DNA from: Deltaproteobacteria bacterium
GTDB lineage: Bacteria > Myxococcota_A > UBA796 > SXON01
NCBI GenBank assembly: GCA_947486185.1
Contig: CANKTH010000021.1
Location: 1-51,863 of the forward strand
Length of the DNA stretch: 51,863 bases
Direction: 5' to 3'
The first letter of the stretch is position 1, and each line of letters starts with the position of its first letter. Below the pieces are notes generated by a model. That model was not told the origin of the DNA and ran no database searches. It was given only the letters and a program-made list of their open reading frames with translations. Made by a program: the position numbers and the translations under genes. Shown here piece after piece: positions 43,756 to 51,863 of the stretch.

Positions 43756-44823
43756 TCAGTCCGGACCCTCACCCCAGCCGGGCAGGACCGACGGGGGACG
43801 TCGACCGGGCTCCTTCCAGGGGCCCAACAGCGCGTCGAGCGGCGCGTCGGGCACCCCCAGAAAGGCCGCCAACGCCTGGGTTTGTCGGGCACGCCGGAAG
43901 GGAAGTGCGGTGACGCCCGGATCGGTCAACGCCGCCCGTAGCACCTCCGGATGCTCGGCGCGGCCGCATAGATGATCGAGGAGCTCCCCCAACTTCGGCA
44001 AGAAGTGGACCCCCTCGACGGCGTCGTAGATAGCACCCGGCCGCCCCGGCCCCATCAAGCTCGCGCCCAGCCGGAGCTCGAGGATCGGCGGCTCCTGCGC
44101 CCGCTCCGCCCGGAAGGCCTCTCGCCGGGTCCGGCCTCCCAGGCTGGGAAACCGCCAGGTCTCGCTCAACAAGCGCGCGAGGCCGCCGAGCCGCTGCTCC
44201 ATCTCCTCTGCGTCGGCGAACACGACCAGATCGTCGCCAAAATGGTGGATCCACGCCTCACGCTCCTCGCGCTGTTGCCGAAACCGACGCCGGAGGCCGG
44301 CCAGTACCGGGCCAAGCGCAGCTTCGGGCTCCTGTTTCCACGCCGCGAGCAGGTCCATCCGCGCGATCACCCCCATGGTACCGTACAGGTCGGGGCTCCC
44401 CGAACAAAACCAGGTTTGCCCCCAAGGAAGCAGACGCGCACGCAGTACCGTGCGGGGACGGAGGTCGGCCTCCAGCCCCGGGGCGGTCACCGCGATCTCT
44501 TCGTCATCCGCGACGTTCCGCAGCTCCGCGACGCCGTCGCGGTATCGGTCCACCACCCAAAGACCGCTTCGAACCTCGCTCGGCCAGCGCAAGGCCTCTA
44601 CCGGCAGGATACCGGCTTCTACCGCGTGCTCCACTTCAACCCGGCCCGTAGCATCCACCCACTCGGTCACGAAAAAATCGAGGAGGTCCACCAGCTCTTC
44701 GTCGGTGGGCGCACGCCCGAAACGCGCACGCCCCGCGAGGGCGAGCTCCTCGGGGCGACCGAGGGCGCGGGCGTAGACGGCCTGAAGCAGGGGAGCGGGG
44801 CGGGGGAGCGCAGTATCCGACAC
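43756..44823 (-). CDS. Unrecognised cytoplasmic protein
   Basis: From GTG 44823 (GAGG 5 nt upstream) the product is 355 aa; GTG 44847 is an alternative, and the frame is open to 45072 but that part overlaps the start of the divergent gene. No signal peptide or transmembrane segment. Residues about 40-110 look helical, followed by a beta segment around 110-160 (VAELRNVADDEEIAVTAPG, LRPRTVLRARLLPWGQTWF). A helical part carries EAWIHHFGDDLVVFADAEE, a pattern also seen in proteins with SEC-C or similar C-terminal domains, but no zinc motif is present. The C-terminal 60 residues are helical with a Pro-rich end. I cannot assign a family; the coding character (strong GC3 bias, long uninterrupted frame) supports a real gene. 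Confidence 0.6.
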   Translation of the reverse strand: MSDTALPRPAPLLQAVYARALGRPEELALAGRARFGRAPTDEELVDLLDFFVTEWVDATGRVEVEHAVEAGILPVEALRWPSEVRSGLWVVDRYRDGVAELRNVADDEEIAVTAPGLEADLRPRTVLRARLLPWGQTWFCSGSPDLYGTMGVIARMDLLAAWKQEPEAALGPVLAGLRRRFRQQREEREAWIHHFGDDLVVFADAEEMEQRLGGLARLLSETWRFPSLGGRTRREAFRAERAQEPPILELRLGASLMGPGRPGAIYDAVEGVHFLPKLGELLDHLCGRAEHPEVLRAALTDPGVTALPFRRARQTQALAAFLGVPDAPLDALLGPWKEPGRRPPSVLPGWGEGPD

Positions 44824-44925
44824 GCGGGCCTCAACCAGAGAAGGCACGCTGCTAACGCCGGTCCGGCCGTAGCGTGGGTGGCGGAATTCACCGACGGGGC
44901 GTATAGTCGCCTCGAGGACGCCGCC

Positions 44926-46311
44926 GTGACCAAGAGCCTGCTCCCCCTGATGCTCATCGCGTGTACCCAAGACCCGAGCGTCAACAAGATCCCCGCTGAA
45001 CCCGCGATCACGCCCGCGCTGGTCGATTTCGGCGAGCTGGTGGTGGGCGACAGCATGACCGTGACCGCCCACCTGGAGAACCTGGCCAACGCGGGCTACC
45101 TCACCTTCAGCGATCCGGTCTGGTCCGAAGAAGATCCAGCATTTTCACACGGAACCTGGACCGGCACGCCGATCTCCGGCGGCGACAAGGGCGAGCTGGA
45201 GCTCACCTACAGCCCCAGCGCGGAGGGTGGCAACAAGGCCGTCTTGCAGTTTGACACTGACGAAGAGACGATGCTCACGGTCAGCGTCGAGATGATCGGG
45301 GTGGGCGTCGCGCCCGACATCGAGATCAACCCCGAACAGATCGCCTATGGCGCGGTCGAGGCGGGCAGCTCCACCTCGGAGATGGTCCAGATCCTCGCGC
45401 TCGGCACGGGCGACCTCACCGTCAACAACATTGGGATTCGTGGCGGTGACAGTGCATTTTCGTGGAGCATCCGGGGAGGATGTGCCATGCCCTGTGTCAT
45501 CGAGAACGGCGGCGCCAAGACCCTCGACGTGGTCTTCGCTCCGGGTGACGACGCGGTGCACGTCGACGAGCTGTTCATCGACTCAACCGACCCAGACGAG
45601 CCCCAGGTGGCCGTGATCCTGAGCGGCAACGTAGTCACCACCGAAAACACCCCACCAACCGTCGAGATCCTCGACCCCACCGCGGGCGAAAGTTTCGTCA
45701 ACTCCACCAGCGTGCCGATCACCGGCCTGGTGTACGACCCCGACGAGCTCGCCACCAACCTCACCTGTTCGTGGTTCGCGAACGGCGGCCGCCTCTCCGC
45801 CCTCAACATCGACGCGGACGGCACCATCACCGGCTCGGACATGCTCCCGATCGGCGTTTCGGTGCTGCTGACCTTACGTTGCACCGACCTCGAGGGTGCA
45901 ATCGGCGAAGACAGCGTCAACGTCGAGGTCGCCGACGCCGAGCAGCCACTCAGCTACACCATCTCCGGTGGCGACTCCCTGTTCGACTACTTCTCGATCG
46001 ACGACGACATCACCTTCTACCTCAACGGCGCCGTGCTCTACGCCGACACCAACGGCGAAAAAGATACGCTTGCACCCCTCGAGTTCGACGCGCGTCCGGG
46101 CGACACCATCCGCATCGTCGCGACCGACCAGCAGGACTGCGCCAAGAACCTCACCGGCCTCCTGCTCCACTGGGGCACCGGCGAGTCCCAGCCCCTCAAC
46201 GCCGAGATCTGCGACTCCTCGTGCAGCACGGACGCCTGCTACTCGGGCTCCTACGAGGGCCCGTGGCCCAACACCTTCCTCGACGAGACCTACACGATTT
46301 CCATCCCCTGA
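44926..46311 (+). CDS. ASH/choice-of-anchor-D repeat surface lipoprotein
   Basis: The 461-aa product (GTG 44926, GAGG 8 nt upstream) has a lipoprotein signal (LLPLMLIAC, Cys 13). Two tandem ASPM-SPD-2-Hydin-like beta domains follow (PALVDFGELVVGDSMTVTAHLENLAN; PEQIAYGAVEAGSSTSEMVQILALGTGDLTV), as in choice-of-anchor D proteins, then one Ig/PKD-like domain (NTPPTVEILDPTAGESFVNSTSVPITG). The C-terminal domain (DSLFDYFSIDDDITFYLNGAVLYAD ... CYSGSYEGPW) has paired cysteines near the end. Related in type to the large lipoprotein at 1-2064. Probably surface exposed and adhesive or structural. TATAGT at 44902-44907 may be its -10 element. Confidence 0.85.
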   Translation: MTKSLLPLMLIACTQDPSVNKIPAEPAITPALVDFGELVVGDSMTVTAHLENLANAGYLTFSDPVWSEEDPAFSHGTWTGTPISGGDKGELELTYSPSAEGGNKAVLQFDTDEETMLTVSVEMIGVGVAPDIEINPEQIAYGAVEAGSSTSEMVQILALGTGDLTVNNIGIRGGDSAFSWSIRGGCAMPCVIENGGAKTLDVVFAPGDDAVHVDELFIDSTDPDEPQVAVILSGNVVTTENTPPTVEILDPTAGESFVNSTSVPITGLVYDPDELATNLTCSWFANGGRLSALNIDADGTITGSDMLPIGVSVLLTLRCTDLEGAIGEDSVNVEVADAEQPLSYTISGGDSLFDYFSIDDDITFYLNGAVLYADTNGEKDTLAPLEFDARPGDTIRIVATDQQDCAKNLTGLLLHWGTGESQPLNAEICDSSCSTDACYSGSYEGPWPNTFLDETYTISIP

Positions 46312-46342
46312 AGGCTGGTTTGTGTACGGCTCGTCGGCTGCC

Positions 46343-46500
46343 GGGCGCCCCCGCCCTGCGGTCGGGCGGGCCCCTTCGGGCTCGGGCCTTGCCCTCGGTG
46401 CGTCGCCCGCCCCTGACGGGTCGGCCGCCGGCCCCGGCCTCGCGTTCCGCTCGGCCGCCCGCCGGACCCCTGGCGCGCACTACCGCCCGAACCGGCTGCC
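46343..46500. repeat. GC-rich palindromic intergenic element
   Basis: The 207-bp gap between convergent genes is almost pure G+C and packed with inverted repeats: CCCGCCC-N7-GGGCGGG (46350-46370), GGCCCCTTCGGGCTCGGGCC (from 46369), and several GGCCG/CGGCC units near 46425-46470. Motifs recur within it (CTCGGGCCTTGCCCTCGG, GGCCCCGGCCTCGCG). It looks like the dispersed palindromic elements of GC-rich genomes and would also act as a bidirectional transcription barrier. Only one copy is seen here. Confidence 0.45.
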
Positions 46501-46518
46501 CCCAGGCCGCTCAGCAGC

Positions 46519-47334
46519 TCACGGCACGTCCATCCGCGAAAATCGCAGCTGCGCCAAGCTGAACGCGCCGATCGCGACCCCCACCACCACGATGAAGCGC
46601 TGGGGCTCCCACCCGTCTTTCCAGCCCAACCACACGTCCAGGGCGTGACCCAGGGTCCACGGTAAGAGACCGCTCGCCCCCGAGACGCCAAAAAAATTGA
46701 GCGCCGTCAAAAAACCACGGAGGGCCAGGTCCGCGCCCAACAAGAACGCCGCGCTGATCAACACCCCCCCGACGCCACCCATCAGCATCGACGCCAACAT
46801 GCCCAGGCAGATGATCGCCAGGTCCGAGAGCAGGCTGGCGGCGTAGCCGGCGAGAAGCGCCGGCAGAAGCTCCCAGCTCGCGGGCAGTCCGAAAGCGGCG
46901 AGCCCGGCGCCGAAGGCGATGCCGAACGTAAAAAACAGGCTCAAGGCTGATAACGACAAGAGCGCGAGCAGCTTGGCGAGCAGGATGGAGAGGCGCGAGA
47001 GCGGGCGCACCGCCACTTCCCGCAAGGTCCGGTCGGTGTATTCGCCCGCGACGACGGTGGCGGTGACCAGGAGCAGCATCAGCGGCAGGACAAAAAAGTT
47101 CCGCCCGTACAGCGCCCAATCTCCCACGAGGATCGCGCTGAACTGCGTGGTGTCGCCCTGAACCCCGGGGCCCTGGACCATGCCGGTGCGGATTCCATAC
47201 TCCAGCCACGCCGCCACCGCGGCGACCACCATACCGACGAGGCCCGAGACCGCCAGCGTCATCAGACCGGCGCTGCGGGTGTAGAGCTTCAGGAGCTCGG
47301 CGTAGACGACGTTCGGAAAATGTACGGGGATCAT
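46519..47334 (-). CDS. ABC-2 type transporter permease
   Basis: The 271-aa product has six hydrophobic helices (about residues 22-45, 80-100, 120-150, 160-180, 185-210, 240-260) and the ABC-2 permease features VVYAELLKLYTRSAG at the start and VTATVVAGEYTDRTLREVAVRPLSR between helices 2 and 3, typical of exporters of the CcmB/NatB/YhgE-like class. The ATG (47334) overlaps the ATPase stop codon (ATGA), so permease and ATPase are translationally coupled and form one exporter in the inner membrane. The substrate (drug, lipid, bacteriocin or polysaccharide) is not readable from sequence. Confidence 0.9.
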   Translation of the reverse strand: MIPVHFPNVVYAELLKLYTRSAGLMTLAVSGLVGMVVAAVAAWLEYGIRTGMVQGPGVQGDTTQFSAILVGDWALYGRNFFVLPLMLLLVTATVVAGEYTDRTLREVAVRPLSRLSILLAKLLALLSLSALSLFFTFGIAFGAGLAAFGLPASWELLPALLAGYAASLLSDLAIICLGMLASMLMGGVGGVLISAAFLLGADLALRGFLTALNFFGVSGASGLLPWTLGHALDVWLGWKDGWEPQRFIVVVGVAIGAFSLAQLRFSRMDVP

Positions 47335-48257
47335 CCTGAAACTCCTGCCTCCTGGCTGGTGGCCTGGAGGTACACGTCCTCCAACGAGCCGGTGCCCGGG
47401 ACCAAAGTGTGAAGATCGACGCCCGCCTGCACCAGGAGCCGGTTGAGGCCGGCGGCGTCGAGCCGATCGAGCTCCACCACCAGGCGTCCCCCCTCGCCGT
47501 CACCGATCAAGGTGGCGCCGGGCACGCGGCCCAGGGCCTCCACCGCAGCGCGCCGATCAGTCACGCCGATCTCCACCCGCGTCTTGAGGCCACGCGCTGC
47601 GAGCAAGGCGTTGACCTCACCCTCGGCGGTCAAGAGACCCCGGTCGATGATCCCAACACGGTTGCACAGCGACTGCACCTCACTGAGCAGATGTGAGCTC
47701 AAAAAAACGGTGAGGCGTTCACGGCGGCAGAGCTCCCGGAGGAGGTCGCGCACCTCTTTCATACCTCGCGGATCCAGGCCGTTGGTCGGCTCGTCCAACA
47801 CCAGGAGGCGCGGCTTGCCCACCAGCGCGCGGGCAATCCCGAGGCGCTGGCGCATGCCCAAGGAATAACCACGCACCTTGTCTCGTTGGCGCTCGGTCAG
47901 GCCCACGGCGTGAAGGGCCGCGTCGATGTCGGGCTCACCGCCCCTGCCCGCATAAAGCGTAGCAAGCCGGAGGTTTTCTCGGCCGCTCATCCAGTCGTAG
48001 AAGCGGGGCGTCTCCACCATCGCGCCGACCGTGGCCCGCTGCGCTACGGGATCACGCTCGCCGAAGACCTGGACCTCGCCGGCGTCCCGGCGGATCAACC
48101 CGAGGATACAGCGGATCGCCGTGGTCTTTCCGGCGCCGTTGGGCCCGAGGAATCCGTACAGGTCCCCCTCCTCAACCACGAGGTCGAGCCCGCCGACCGC
48201 CGCACGGGCGCCGTACCGGCGCACCAGTCCTTTGACCTCAAGCGCGTGTGTCCCCAA
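47331..48257 (-). CDS. ABC transporter ATP-binding protein
   Basis: From TTG 48257 (GGGGGAG close upstream) the product is 308 aa: Walker A GPNGAGKT at 38-45, Q-loop region, signature YSLGMRQRLGIARAL, Walker B LLVLDEPTNGLDP, H-loop FLSSHLLSEVQ, then a roughly 80-residue C-terminal domain as in ABC-2 exporter ATPases of the CcmA/NatA class. The frame is open to 48434, but the upstream part is Arg/Pro-rich and overlaps the divergent lipoprotein gene. It couples ATP hydrolysis to the permease encoded next (4-bp overlap). Together they form a two-gene exporter unit. Confidence 0.93.
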   Translation of the reverse strand: MGTHALEVKGLVRRYGARAAVGGLDLVVEEGDLYGFLGPNGAGKTTAIRCILGLIRRDAGEVQVFGERDPVAQRATVGAMVETPRFYDWMSGRENLRLATLYAGRGGEPDIDAALHAVGLTERQRDKVRGYSLGMRQRLGIARALVGKPRLLVLDEPTNGLDPRGMKEVRDLLRELCRRERLTVFLSSHLLSEVQSLCNRVGIIDRGLLTAEGEVNALLAARGLKTRVEIGVTDRRAAVEALGRVPGATLIGDGEGGRLVVELDRLDAAGLNRLLVQAGVDLHTLVPGTGSLEDVYLQATSQEAGVSG

Positions 48258-48367
48258 AATCTCCCCCCGGGCGGAGCCCCGCTCTACTCCCTCCTCCGGC
48301 GGTTGCCCAGCGATCGCCCCACATCGCCGCTCAGGCGTAGGGCGCGCCTGGCGGATAGGAGGCTGCG

Positions 48368-49597
48368 GTGAGCCTGCTCTCCCCACCGTTTCGCCGCCCC
48401 GTCCGCGCCGCAGGAATCGTGCCGCTCCTGGCACTCTTTCCGGGATGTTTTCTGCTGCCGCTGGACTCTGCTGCGCCCGAGTCCTCGCCGCCCGACGCCG
48501 ATCCGCTCACGGTGGCCACGCTCCGCGCCAGCCCGGCGGAGGGCCAGGCGGCCGAGCTCACGGTGGTGGTACAAAGCGGGATCTTCCTGGACGGGTCGAG
48601 CGTGTACGTCGCGGATGCCGTCGGCGGTCCGCGGTCGGGACTCAGGCTGTGGAGCGATGAGCGCTATTCGTACCGGCCCGAACCCGGAGAAATCGTCGAG
48701 GTAAGTGGCACCTATACCCTCGTGGACGGCATGGAGGCCCTGGTCCTCCCCGCCGGGACCCTGCGTGAGCTCGGCGCGGGCGACCCCGTACCGCCGGAGG
48801 GCCTGCCCGAAGACTGGAACCTCGTCGAGAGCGGGCTCGTGGAGCTGTCGGACGTGACGGTGGTGGGGGTGGACGGCGCGGGCGTCGCTGAGCTCGACGC
48901 TGGAATGCGCGTGGATCCAGCGCTTTATCCGGCCAACCTGCGGTGCCGCCAGGCTCTCAGCCGGGCCCGCGGGTTGCTGGCGCTGACCGCCACCGGCTGG
49001 GCCTTACGCCCGCGCGACGCCGCGGATCTGGAGCTTGGGCCAGTCCCGGAGCGGCTGGTGAGCGACGTCGCGGCGGTACAGGCCGGGGACTGCGGCCCGG
49101 TGCAGCTCAAGGCGGTCGCCAGCACCGACGCCATGATGCTCGAAGGTGAGGCTGGATTTTTTGTCCAATCGGGCAGCGCGGGCCTTCGGGTGGTGAGCGG
49201 CGGGACCGGCGCACCGGCTCGAGGAGACACGGTGGTGCTACAAGGCGAGGTTTTTGAGGAGGGCCACCACACCCGGCTCCGCCTCTCCGGGTGGGAGTCC
49301 GGGCTCGCCGCCCCCGTGACGGCTACGCCGCTGGACGCCCCAGCGCCGGACTGGGCGGTGTGGGACGGCGCGCTCCTGACCCTCGGTCCGCTCATATTGA
49401 ACGGCACCCCTCACGCGGGCTTCAGCAGCACCGATTGGGGCATCGGCCTGACAGACCTGCTTCATCCCTCGCTTTTCGAGGAAGAAGCCACTCAGTGGAC
49501 CGATGGACTCCGTCTCGAGGCGGTCTCCGGCGTCGTGGTCGAGCACCAAGGCCGCTGGGCCCTCGCACCGCGGGATAATGCCGATCTGGCACGTTGA
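48368..49597 (+). CDS. Secreted lipoprotein with OB-fold-like (DUF5689-like) domains
   Basis: The 409-aa product starts at GTG 48368, 5 nt after a perfect AGGAGG. It has a lipoprotein signal (LLALFPGC, Cys 27) and at least two beta-barrel-like units: LTVATLRASPAEGQAAELTVVVQSGI...SVYVADA...GEIVEVSGTYTLVDGMEAL, and a second with LKAVASTDAMMLEGEAGFFVQSGS...GDTVVLQGEVFEEGHH. This is the OB-fold pattern of DUF5689/extracellular nuclease-like proteins (GxVxYVxxxGFFLQ...G..V.v.G). No nuclease catalytic residues are visible. Probably a ligand-binding surface protein. Divergent from the ABC ATPase gene. Confidence 0.75.
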   Translation: MSLLSPPFRRPVRAAGIVPLLALFPGCFLLPLDSAAPESSPPDADPLTVATLRASPAEGQAAELTVVVQSGIFLDGSSVYVADAVGGPRSGLRLWSDERYSYRPEPGEIVEVSGTYTLVDGMEALVLPAGTLRELGAGDPVPPEGLPEDWNLVESGLVELSDVTVVGVDGAGVAELDAGMRVDPALYPANLRCRQALSRARGLLALTATGWALRPRDAADLELGPVPERLVSDVAAVQAGDCGPVQLKAVASTDAMMLEGEAGFFVQSGSAGLRVVSGGTGAPARGDTVVLQGEVFEEGHHTRLRLSGWESGLAAPVTATPLDAPAPDWAVWDGALLTLGPLILNGTPHAGFSSTDWGIGLTDLLHPSLFEEEATQWTDGLRLEAVSGVVVEHQGRWALAPRDNADLAR

Positions 49598-49634
49598 CGC
49601 CAGATCCAGGCTTTCGGCAGCCCGCGAGCGGGTG

Positions 49635-49640
49635 TACCCT
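49635..49640 (+). promoter_or_regulatory. Putative -10 hexamer (TACCCT) for the phosphoesterase gene
   Basis: TGTACCCT ends 20 nt before ATG 49661, the same placement as other TANNNT hexamers in the window. The message would have a leader of about 14 nt. The -35 is unclear. Confidence 0.25.
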
Positions 49641-49660
49641 CGTGGCCTGCGGGGAAACGA

Positions 49661-51088
49661 ATGCCCACAAGCCGACGCGTGATCCTCAACCGACGCCAGG
49701 CGCTGCAGGCGCTCGGCGCCGGCGTTGCGGCGGGTTGCGCGCCCGATGAGCGCCGCGCGCCCGTGCCGAAGACCCCGGGGCACATCGACACGATCGTCGT
49801 GGTGATGATGGAGAACCGCAGCTTCGACCATTATCTCGGCTCGCTGAGCCTGGTCGAGGGCCGGACCGAGGTGGATGGACTGACCCCCGAGATCCACAAC
49901 CTCGACACCCAGGGCAACCCCGTGTACCCCGCGCCGGTCTCCGGGCCGTGCGTGGTGGGCGACCCGGGCCACTCGTGGAACAGCAGCCGCGAGCAGTTCG
50001 CCGAAGGGGCCAACAGCGGCTTTGTGACCAACTACGAGTCTCGCTACGGCGAAGGTGAAGGCCGGTGGGTCATGGACTACCAGACCCGCGCCGATCTGCC
50101 GGTGCACTACGCGCTCGCCGACGAATATATCGTGTGCCAACGCTGGTTCTGCTCGGCCATGACCAGCACCTGGCCCAACCGCTTCTACGGCCACGCGGGC
50201 ACGAGCGAGGGCCTGACGAACAACGACCTCCCCGAAGACGGCCAACCTTTCGCCTTCGAGACCGTATGGACCCAGCTCGACAACATCGGCGTGGGTTGGC
50301 GGTACTACTACACCGACCTGCCCTTCTTGGGCTTGATGGCCGGGCATATGCGGACGGAGACCACCGGCCTCCTCGAGGACTTCTTTTTTGACTGCGCGAA
50401 CGGCCTGCTGCCTCCGGTGGTGTGGATCGACCCGGGCTTCGCGTACAACGACGATCATCCCCCCCACCACCCGGGCGTCGGGCAGGAGTTCCTCGGCGCG
50501 ATCTACGCGGCGCTCGCCGATTCGCCCCACTGGGAGACCTGCCTCTTGGTGATCACCTACGACGAACACGGCGGCTTCCACGATCACGTTCCCCCCGGCA
50601 CCATCGACGACGACTACGCCGACGAAGGATTCGACCAGCTCGGCTTCCGCGTGCCCGCGCTCGTGGCCGGACCCTACGTGCGGAGCGGCGTCAGCGATAC
50701 GGTCTTCGACAACACAAGCTGGATCAAGCTCGTGTGTGAGCTGCACGGCATCGAACCCTGGAACAAACGGATCGCGGCGACCCAGTCCCTCGCCGAGCTG
50801 CTGGACGTCGACCGGATGGCCCGCGGCGAGCCCCGCCCCCCGGTGGAGCTACCTCCGTTCACCTTCGACGACAGCCTGATGCCCCTCGAGTGCCAGTATG
50901 GGCAGGGCGTGCTCGGACCGACACTCCCTTCCGACCCTGCGCCGATGCCGGCCGGGCACCAGGAGGAGCTCTATCGGTTCATTCGAGCTCGAATGCCCGA
51001 AAAGGACCACACCGATGAGATCGCGCGGCACCAGGCGCTCATCCGCGGTGTGCTGCGGCGGGCTGGTCTCGTGCGACCCGCGCGCTGA
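49661..51088 (+). CDS. Tat-exported phosphoesterase (phospholipase C / acid phosphatase AcpA family)
   Basis: The 475-aa product begins with a twin-arginine signal (NRRQALQALGAGVAAGC; R11-R12, with a possible lipobox Cys 26). The hallmark of the bacterial phospholipase C/AcpA phosphoesterase family follows: MMENRSFDHYLG at 49-60, where the Glu/Asn bind metal. Further family motifs are YALADEYIVCQRWFCSAMTSTWPNR, LLVITYDEHGGFHDHVPPG (metal-binding Asp, Glu and His) and RVPALVAGPYV. Members hydrolyse phosphatidylcholine, sphingomyelin or phosphomonoesters outside the cytoplasm. The exact substrate is open. In a predatory bacterium a role in attacking prey or recovering phosphate would fit, but that is inference. 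Confidence 0.93.
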   Translation: MPTSRRVILNRRQALQALGAGVAAGCAPDERRAPVPKTPGHIDTIVVVMMENRSFDHYLGSLSLVEGRTEVDGLTPEIHNLDTQGNPVYPAPVSGPCVVGDPGHSWNSSREQFAEGANSGFVTNYESRYGEGEGRWVMDYQTRADLPVHYALADEYIVCQRWFCSAMTSTWPNRFYGHAGTSEGLTNNDLPEDGQPFAFETVWTQLDNIGVGWRYYYTDLPFLGLMAGHMRTETTGLLEDFFFDCANGLLPPVVWIDPGFAYNDDHPPHHPGVGQEFLGAIYAALADSPHWETCLLVITYDEHGGFHDHVPPGTIDDDYADEGFDQLGFRVPALVAGPYVRSGVSDTVFDNTSWIKLVCELHGIEPWNKRIAATQSLAELLDVDRMARGEPRPPVELPPFTFDDSLMPLECQYGQGVLGPTLPSDPAPMPAGHQEELYRFIRARMPEKDHTDEIARHQALIRGVLRRAGLVRPAR

Positions 51089-51241
51089 GGCCCGCCTGGA
51101 GAAACGCTTCGAACGGGCGTCCAGCACACCGTGTCCCGCGGAACCTCGGCCGGTGGATCGACGCCAGGGCGGTGTTTCCGGCGGTTTGACGTTAGGGTCC
51201 CCCAACCCCAGGCGCCCGCGCGCCGAACCTCCGGGAACCCG

Positions 51242-51863
51242 ATGAGAAAGCCGCCCCCTGACGATCCTCTGGGCCACGCCGACACCGCCCGGCGCGCCGC
51301 CGACCCTGCCGACGTCGCCAAGGATCTGGCGCGACCGCTCTCTCAAAATCGACGGCCCAACCCCACGATCGTCTTCGGAAGCGACGACTTTGACGTCCCC
51401 GACGCGCGCATCGTGCCCGACCCAAGCGCGTCGATCATCCTGCAGAGCCCTGCGCGTCCCGCCCCGCCCGCTCCTCCTCGCGGGCAGGCCACCGCCAAAC
51501 CTCAGCCTGGCGGCCTGATAGAGCGGGGCGCGACACAAGCAGCGCGCGGCAGTCGGGGCCGCGGCCAGTCGCCCCCGGCCCCCGTCCCCGGCGCCGAAGA
51601 GGACATCGGGGTGACGACACCGGTGGTGATCGACCCACCCCCACCGGCTCGCCCCGCCGCCCCGCCGGCCGGCCCGCCGCCCCTTCCGGCCAGCCTCGCC
51701 GGGAGCGGCACCGCCCGTACCGCGGCGGCACCGCCCGCGATGCCGAGCGCCCCCACGACCGCGGCGCCACCTTCGCTTCCACCACCTGTCCCCCCGGCGG
51801 CGCCCGCGGTACCCACCCCGGCTTCAGCCGCAGCACCGCCGGTTCCCGCCGCCGCGCCCAGAC
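51242..51863 (+). CDS. Pro/Ala-rich protein (partial, cut by right edge)
   Basis: An ATG at 51242 (GGGA 5 nt upstream) opens a frame that runs without stop to the end of the window (207 codons). The first 85 residues are charged and helical (DDPLGHADTARRAADPADVAKDLARPLS) with a short acidic strand NPTIVFGSDDFDVPDA. After about residue 80 the sequence becomes a low-complexity Pro/Ala linker (APPAPPRGQ, IDPPPPARPAAPP, VPPAAPAVPTPASA). N-terminal soluble part plus long linker is common in myxobacterial signalling or gliding proteins, with the functional domain after the linker; it is not visible here. No signal peptide. Strong GC3 bias agrees with coding. Confidence 0.6.
   Translation, partial: MRKPPPDDPLGHADTARRAADPADVAKDLARPLSQNRRPNPTIVFGSDDFDVPDARIVPDPSASIILQSPARPAPPAPPRGQATAKPQPGGLIERGATQAARGSRGRGQSPPAPVPGAEEDIGVTTPVVIDPPPPARPAAPPAGPPPLPASLAGSGTARTAAAPPAMPSAPTTAAPPSLPPPVPPAAPAVPTPASAAAPPVPAAAPR

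Noticed and set aside
44824..45072. N-terminal extension of the 43756 gene
   Set aside because: His/Gly/Arg-rich and antisense to the lipoprotein signal of the 44926 gene.
51435..51836. Minus-strand open frames near the right edge
   Set aside because: Gly/Arg-rich complements of the Pro/Ala linker in the 51242 gene, whose plus frame has a start, a binding site and no stop.

Overview
The window is a GC-rich (I would guess about two thirds G+C; not counted) chromosomal segment with dense, short-spaced genes on both strands. Its content points to a Gram-negative predatory/soil type lineage, most likely Myxococcota (former Deltaproteobacteria). Many Sec or Tat lipoproteins carry low-complexity D/T/S/G linkers, there are Ig/PKD-like and Hydin/ASH-like surface repeat proteins, a Ser/Thr kinase with a PEGA-like tail, a degenerate retropepsin-TPR protein, a CotH-like protein, and one orphan C-terminal tail resembling a MYXO-CTERM sorting signal. 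The lineage is an inference; no rRNA, tRNA, CRISPR array, IS element or phage gene is visible.

Layout. 1-4.9 kb: the N-terminal part of a large Ig/PKD-array lipoprotein running off the left edge, a polytopic glycosyltransferase-like membrane protein, a decayed MYXO-CTERM-like remnant and a small lipoprotein. 5.0-13.3 kb: housekeeping genes clpB and eno, with a PLP-dependent decarboxylase, a beta-barrel-like protein and a degenerate aspartic-protease/TPR protein on the minus strand between them. 13.4-17.8 kb: tandem paralogous secreted proteins, a B12-binding-type radical SAM protein and secreted unknowns. 17.8-24.2 kb: a minus-strand set MBL hydrolase-purB-lipoprotein, then a convergent lipoprotein with a DUF3347-like C-terminus, a sigma-70 family factor with its own terminator, and trpS. 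24.3-32.5 kb: a secreted PPC-like lipoprotein, a GST, a second radical SAM protein, a Tat-exported GMC oxidoreductase pair with a ferredoxin-like cysteine cluster, a beta-barrel protein, and a large protein that appears to join an M1-peptidase-like region to an Omp85-like outer-membrane barrel.

32.6-35.8 kb: a tightly overlapping trio, NlpC/P60 lipoprotein-selA-unknown, which implies that the organism makes selenocysteine. 35.8-42.4 kb: a minus-strand run of solute-binding lipoprotein, TPR-like membrane protein, Ser/Thr kinase with PEGA-like tail, and the RNA ligase rtcB. 42.5-51.9 kb: CotH-like lipoprotein, an unrecognised protein, an ASH-repeat lipoprotein, a GC-rich palindromic element, an ABC-2 transporter pair, an OB-fold-like lipoprotein, a Tat-exported phosphoesterase (phospholipase C family) and a Pro/Ala-rich protein cut by the right edge.

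The overall theme is envelope and surface biology interleaved with single housekeeping genes. About a dozen of the 45 or so genes encode lipoproteins. The least conventional items are the M1-like/beta-barrel fusion, the kinase-rtcB gene run, the selA trio, the GMC enzyme with a 4-cysteine cluster, and repeated signs of very short 5' leaders (TANNNT hexamers within about 6-20 nt of start codons).
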